Source of the DNA: an uncultured Collinsella sp.
GTDB lineage: Bacteria > Actinomycetota > Coriobacteriia > Coriobacteriales > Coriobacteriaceae
DNA: 7,449 nucleotides
Assembly: GCA_902468695.1 (NCBI GenBank)
Contig: CABQZS010000235.1
Coordinates: forward strand, 1 to 7,449
Direction: 5' to 3'
Below the pieces are notes generated by a model. It saw only the letters and a list, made by a program, of their open reading frames with translations. It did not search any database and was not told the DNA's origin. Of this stretch, positions 5,700 to 7,449 are shown one piece after another (the stretch's first letter is position 1; the number at the start of each line of letters is the position of its first letter). The position numbers and the translations under genes were made by a program.

Positions 5700-7026
5700 C
5701 CTTTTGCTCCTTCTTCCTAAAGAAGAGTCGAATGGGCGTGCCGGAAAAATCGAAGGTCGAGCGCATGCGGTTCTCGACGTAGCGCTGGTAGGTGTCGTTG
5801 ACCAGGTCGCTGTGGTTGACGAAGAACGTGAACGTCGGCGGGTTGACGCCCGTCTGGGTCACGTAGTGCATTCGCAGGCGGCGCTTGCCGTCCACCACGG
5901 TATGACCGAACTCGCGCAGGTCGGTAAGGAACGTGTTGAGGCGCGAGGTGCTGATCTTCTGCGAGCGCGTCTTTTCGGCGGCGTCTACCATTGCCCAGAT
6001 CTTCTCGACGCTGCGGCCGGTCAGGGCAGAGATGCGCAGGTACTGGGCCCAGGGAGCCATAACGCCCAGACGGCGGTCGATGGTCTCCATGCAGGCCTCG
6101 CGCTTACGGTCGTCGTCGAGCAGATCCCATTTGTTGAGCAGCACAACGATGGCGCAGCCGCGCTCGATGGCAAGACCCATGACCTTCTGGTCCTGCTCAG
6201 TAACGCCCACGGAGGCGTCGACGACGAGCAGCGCCACATCGGCGCGGTCGATGGCGCGCAGGCCGCGGACCATCGAGTAGTACTCGATGTTTTCGTACAC
6301 GGTGCTCTTCTTACGAATGCCCGCGGTGTCGACCATGCGGTAGTGCTTGCCGTTGCGCTCCACGACGGTGTCGATGGCGTCGCGCGTGGTGCCGGCAATG
6401 TTGGACACGATGGAACGGTCGGCGCCCAGGATGCGGTTGAACAGCGAGGACTTACCGGCGTTGGGGCGGCCGATGATGGCGACGTTCAGCGCGTCGGGGA
6501 ACTCATCGGCGACCTCGTCCTCTTCCTCCGGAAGCAGGGCCACGATATCGTCGAGCAGGTCGCCCGTGCCATGACCATGCAGGGCCGAGAGCGGCGTGGG
6601 CTCACCGATGCCGAGCGAATAGAACTCCCAGATGCTGTCGTTCTCGCGATCGGGGTTGTCGAGCTTGTTCACCAGCAGAAAGACCGGCTTGTCGCAACGC
6701 TTGAGCATGCGAGCGACCGACTCGTCCTCCTCGGTGACGCCGGTGCGGCCGTCGACCACAAACAGGATGACGGCGGCTTCCTCGGCGGCGGCGAGGGCCT
6801 GGTCGCGAATGGACGTGGCAAAGACATCGTCGCTCTTGAGCGGTTCGATGCCGCCCGTGTCGACGATGGTGAACTCGCGGCCGTTCCAATCGGCCGTGTG
6901 ATACGAGCGATCGCGCGTGACGCCGCGGGACTCGTGGACGATGGCGTCCGAGGTCTGGGCCAGGCGGTTGACGAGCGTGGACTTGCCCACGTTGGGGCGT
7001 CCGACGACGGCGACGATAGGTTTCAT
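5692..7026 (-). CDS. der: Der (EngA), tandem GTPase for 50S ribosome assembly
   Basis: Der is an essential bacterial GTPase that acts in late maturation of the 50S subunit. The 444-residue protein has two Ras-like G domains and a C-terminal KH-like domain, the full family architecture. G domain 1 shows GRPNVGKS (9-16), GVTRD (35-39), DTGG (56-59), NKLD (120-123) and SA (147-148). An acidic linker (about 166-178, rich in Glu and Asp) leads to G domain 2, with GRPNAGKS (186-193), AGTTRD (211-216), DTAG (233-236), NKWD (298-301) and SA (333-334). The KH-like domain spans about 350-440 and ends in a basic segment (FFRKKE). All nucleotide-binding motifs are intact. The start at 7026 has AAGGAG five bases upstream, overlapping the stop of the DUF512 gene; the gap is ten bases. 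Confidence 0.98.
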   Translation of the reverse strand: MKPIVAVVGRPNVGKSTLVNRLAQTSDAIVHESRGVTRDRSYHTADWNGREFTIVDTGGIEPLKSDDVFATSIRDQALAAAEEAAVILFVVDGRTGVTEEDESVARMLKRCDKPVFLLVNKLDNPDRENDSIWEFYSLGIGEPTPLSALHGHGTGDLLDDIVALLPEEEDEVADEFPDALNVAIIGRPNAGKSSLFNRILGADRSIVSNIAGTTRDAIDTVVERNGKHYRMVDTAGIRKKSTVYENIEYYSMVRGLRAIDRADVALLVVDASVGVTEQDQKVMGLAIERGCAIVVLLNKWDLLDDDRKREACMETIDRRLGVMAPWAQYLRISALTGRSVEKIWAMVDAAEKTRSQKISTSRLNTFLTDLREFGHTVVDGKRRLRMHYVTQTGVNPPTFTFFVNHSDLVNDTYQRYVENRMRSTFDFSGTPIRLFFRKKEQKDA

Positions 7027-7036
7027 CTGCTCTCCT

Positions 7037-7449
7037 TTAATGGGTAGGGTCAGTGGGAATAGTTGAATTGGCAGGCGTTATGCCAAGGATGTGCTCCAGG
7101 GTATCGAGCAGCTCATGCGGCATGGTCGACACCACATGAACCTCGGCGCCGCGACCGGTAAGGCTTGCGAGTAATTCGTCACGATGATACTCGTCAAGGG
7201 TCATACCGTCGGCGTTGAACATGAGCTTAGGCACAAAGAGCATAACCCCCGACAGGTCCTGCGGCAGTTGCTCCAAGATGTCGCAGGCGACGATGAGGCC
7301 GGTCACGTCCACGTTGCCGCCAAAGTAACGGTTTTTGATGGCCGTGACGGTACCGGCAAGGCCCTGCGGCGATTCCACAAAACGCGCCACCGTATCGCGC
7401 GCGCTGGCGCCCGAGAGGCACAGCAGGTGCTGGCCACGGGCGGCGATTG
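7037..7449 (-). CDS. DUF512-family protein, C-terminal fragment (cut by window edge)
   Basis: The frame is open to the right edge and ends at a TAA, giving 136 visible residues. It resembles the C-terminal DUF512 region of COG1625 proteins, which usually carry an N-terminal PDZ-like domain and a radical-SAM-like part; neither can be seen here. Supporting landmarks are the segment around AIKNRYFGGNVDVTGLIVA followed by CDILEQLP, close to the family's N-x-F-F-G ... V-T-G-L-L-x-G-x-D-I pattern, and a following Val/Leu-Phe-Val-Pro segment in place of the usual L-P-x-x-M-L. The usual F-L-D-D motif near the C terminus is altered to a stretch starting MTLDE. The family often lies immediately upstream of der in clostridia and related bacteria, which supports the call. 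The function is unknown; the Fe-S or radical-SAM label rests on the unseen N-terminal part. An internal GTG at 7390 is not a likely start, because the frame and similarity continue past it. Confidence 0.78.
   Translation of the reverse strand, partial: IAARGQHLLCLSGASARDTVARFVESPQGLAGTVTAIKNRYFGGNVDVTGLIVACDILEQLPQDLSGVMLFVPKLMFNADGMTLDEYHRDELLASLTGRGAEVHVVSTMPHELLDTLEHILGITPANSTIPTDPTH

Noticed and set aside
5461..7047. A 528-codon open frame on the plus strand opposite plsY and der
   Set aside because: It is antisense to two unmistakable genes, its protein is rich in Gly, Ala, Val, Asp and His without any recognisable motif, and such long antisense frames are expected from biased codon use in high-GC genes.
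7027..7090. A possible terminator or promoter in the less GC-rich stretch near the der start
   Set aside because: The gap is only ten bases, I saw no stem-loop with a T-run, and no convincing -10/-35 pair; the sequence is the coding end of the DUF512 gene.
7388..7390. GTG as the start of a short 117-residue protein
   Set aside because: The frame continues open to the window edge, and a frame beginning here would take only part of the DUF512 domain, so the gene is a fragment cut by the window.

Overview
The window is one unbroken, tightly packed run of housekeeping genes, all read on the minus strand from about 7449 down to 1. It has high GC, ATG starts, strong purine-rich Shine-Dalgarno sites, and gaps of 10 bases or fewer or short overlaps between genes. 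The gene order and protein style suggest a gut-type actinobacterium of the class Coriobacteriia, perhaps Collinsella. That placement rests on recall of similar gene orders and protein sequences, not on a search. I see no RNA gene, mobile element, CRISPR array, clear promoter or terminator, and no stretch without a gene longer than about 10 bases.

Layout in transcription order (right to left): the C-terminal end of a DUF512-family protein (7449-7037, cut by the window edge); the double GTPase Der/EngA (7026-5692); the membrane acyltransferase PlsY (5699-5016); a single 565-residue frame that joins GpsA (glycerol-3-phosphate dehydrogenase) to Rpe (ribulose-phosphate 3-epimerase) (5006-3309); a NifS/IscS-type cysteine desulfurase (3302-2124); a Nif3-like dinuclear-metal protein (2127-1318); a coiled-coil, zinc-ribbon protein of the COG1579/CdsZ type (1321-602); and the start of the coenzyme A enzyme CoaBC (599-1, cut by the window edge, essentially only the CoaC decarboxylase half).

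Functionally the upstream half combines ribosome assembly (Der) with the first steps of phospholipid synthesis: GpsA makes glycerol 3-phosphate and PlsY acylates it. The downstream half holds cysteine/sulfur and cofactor chemistry: cysteine desulfurase, Nif3, the zinc-ribbon protein, and CoaBC, whose intermediate contains cysteine. Rpe, a pentose-phosphate enzyme, sits at the junction of the two halves.

The most notable observation is the in-frame gpsA-rpe fusion. It keeps a good ribosome binding site and ATG exactly at the start of the Rpe domain, so the locus could produce both a bifunctional protein and free Rpe. A second oddity is the zinc ribbon of the CdsZ-like protein, which lacks one of its four expected cysteines. 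Otherwise the window looks like ordinary core genome, and I do not see an undescribed defence or mobile system in it.
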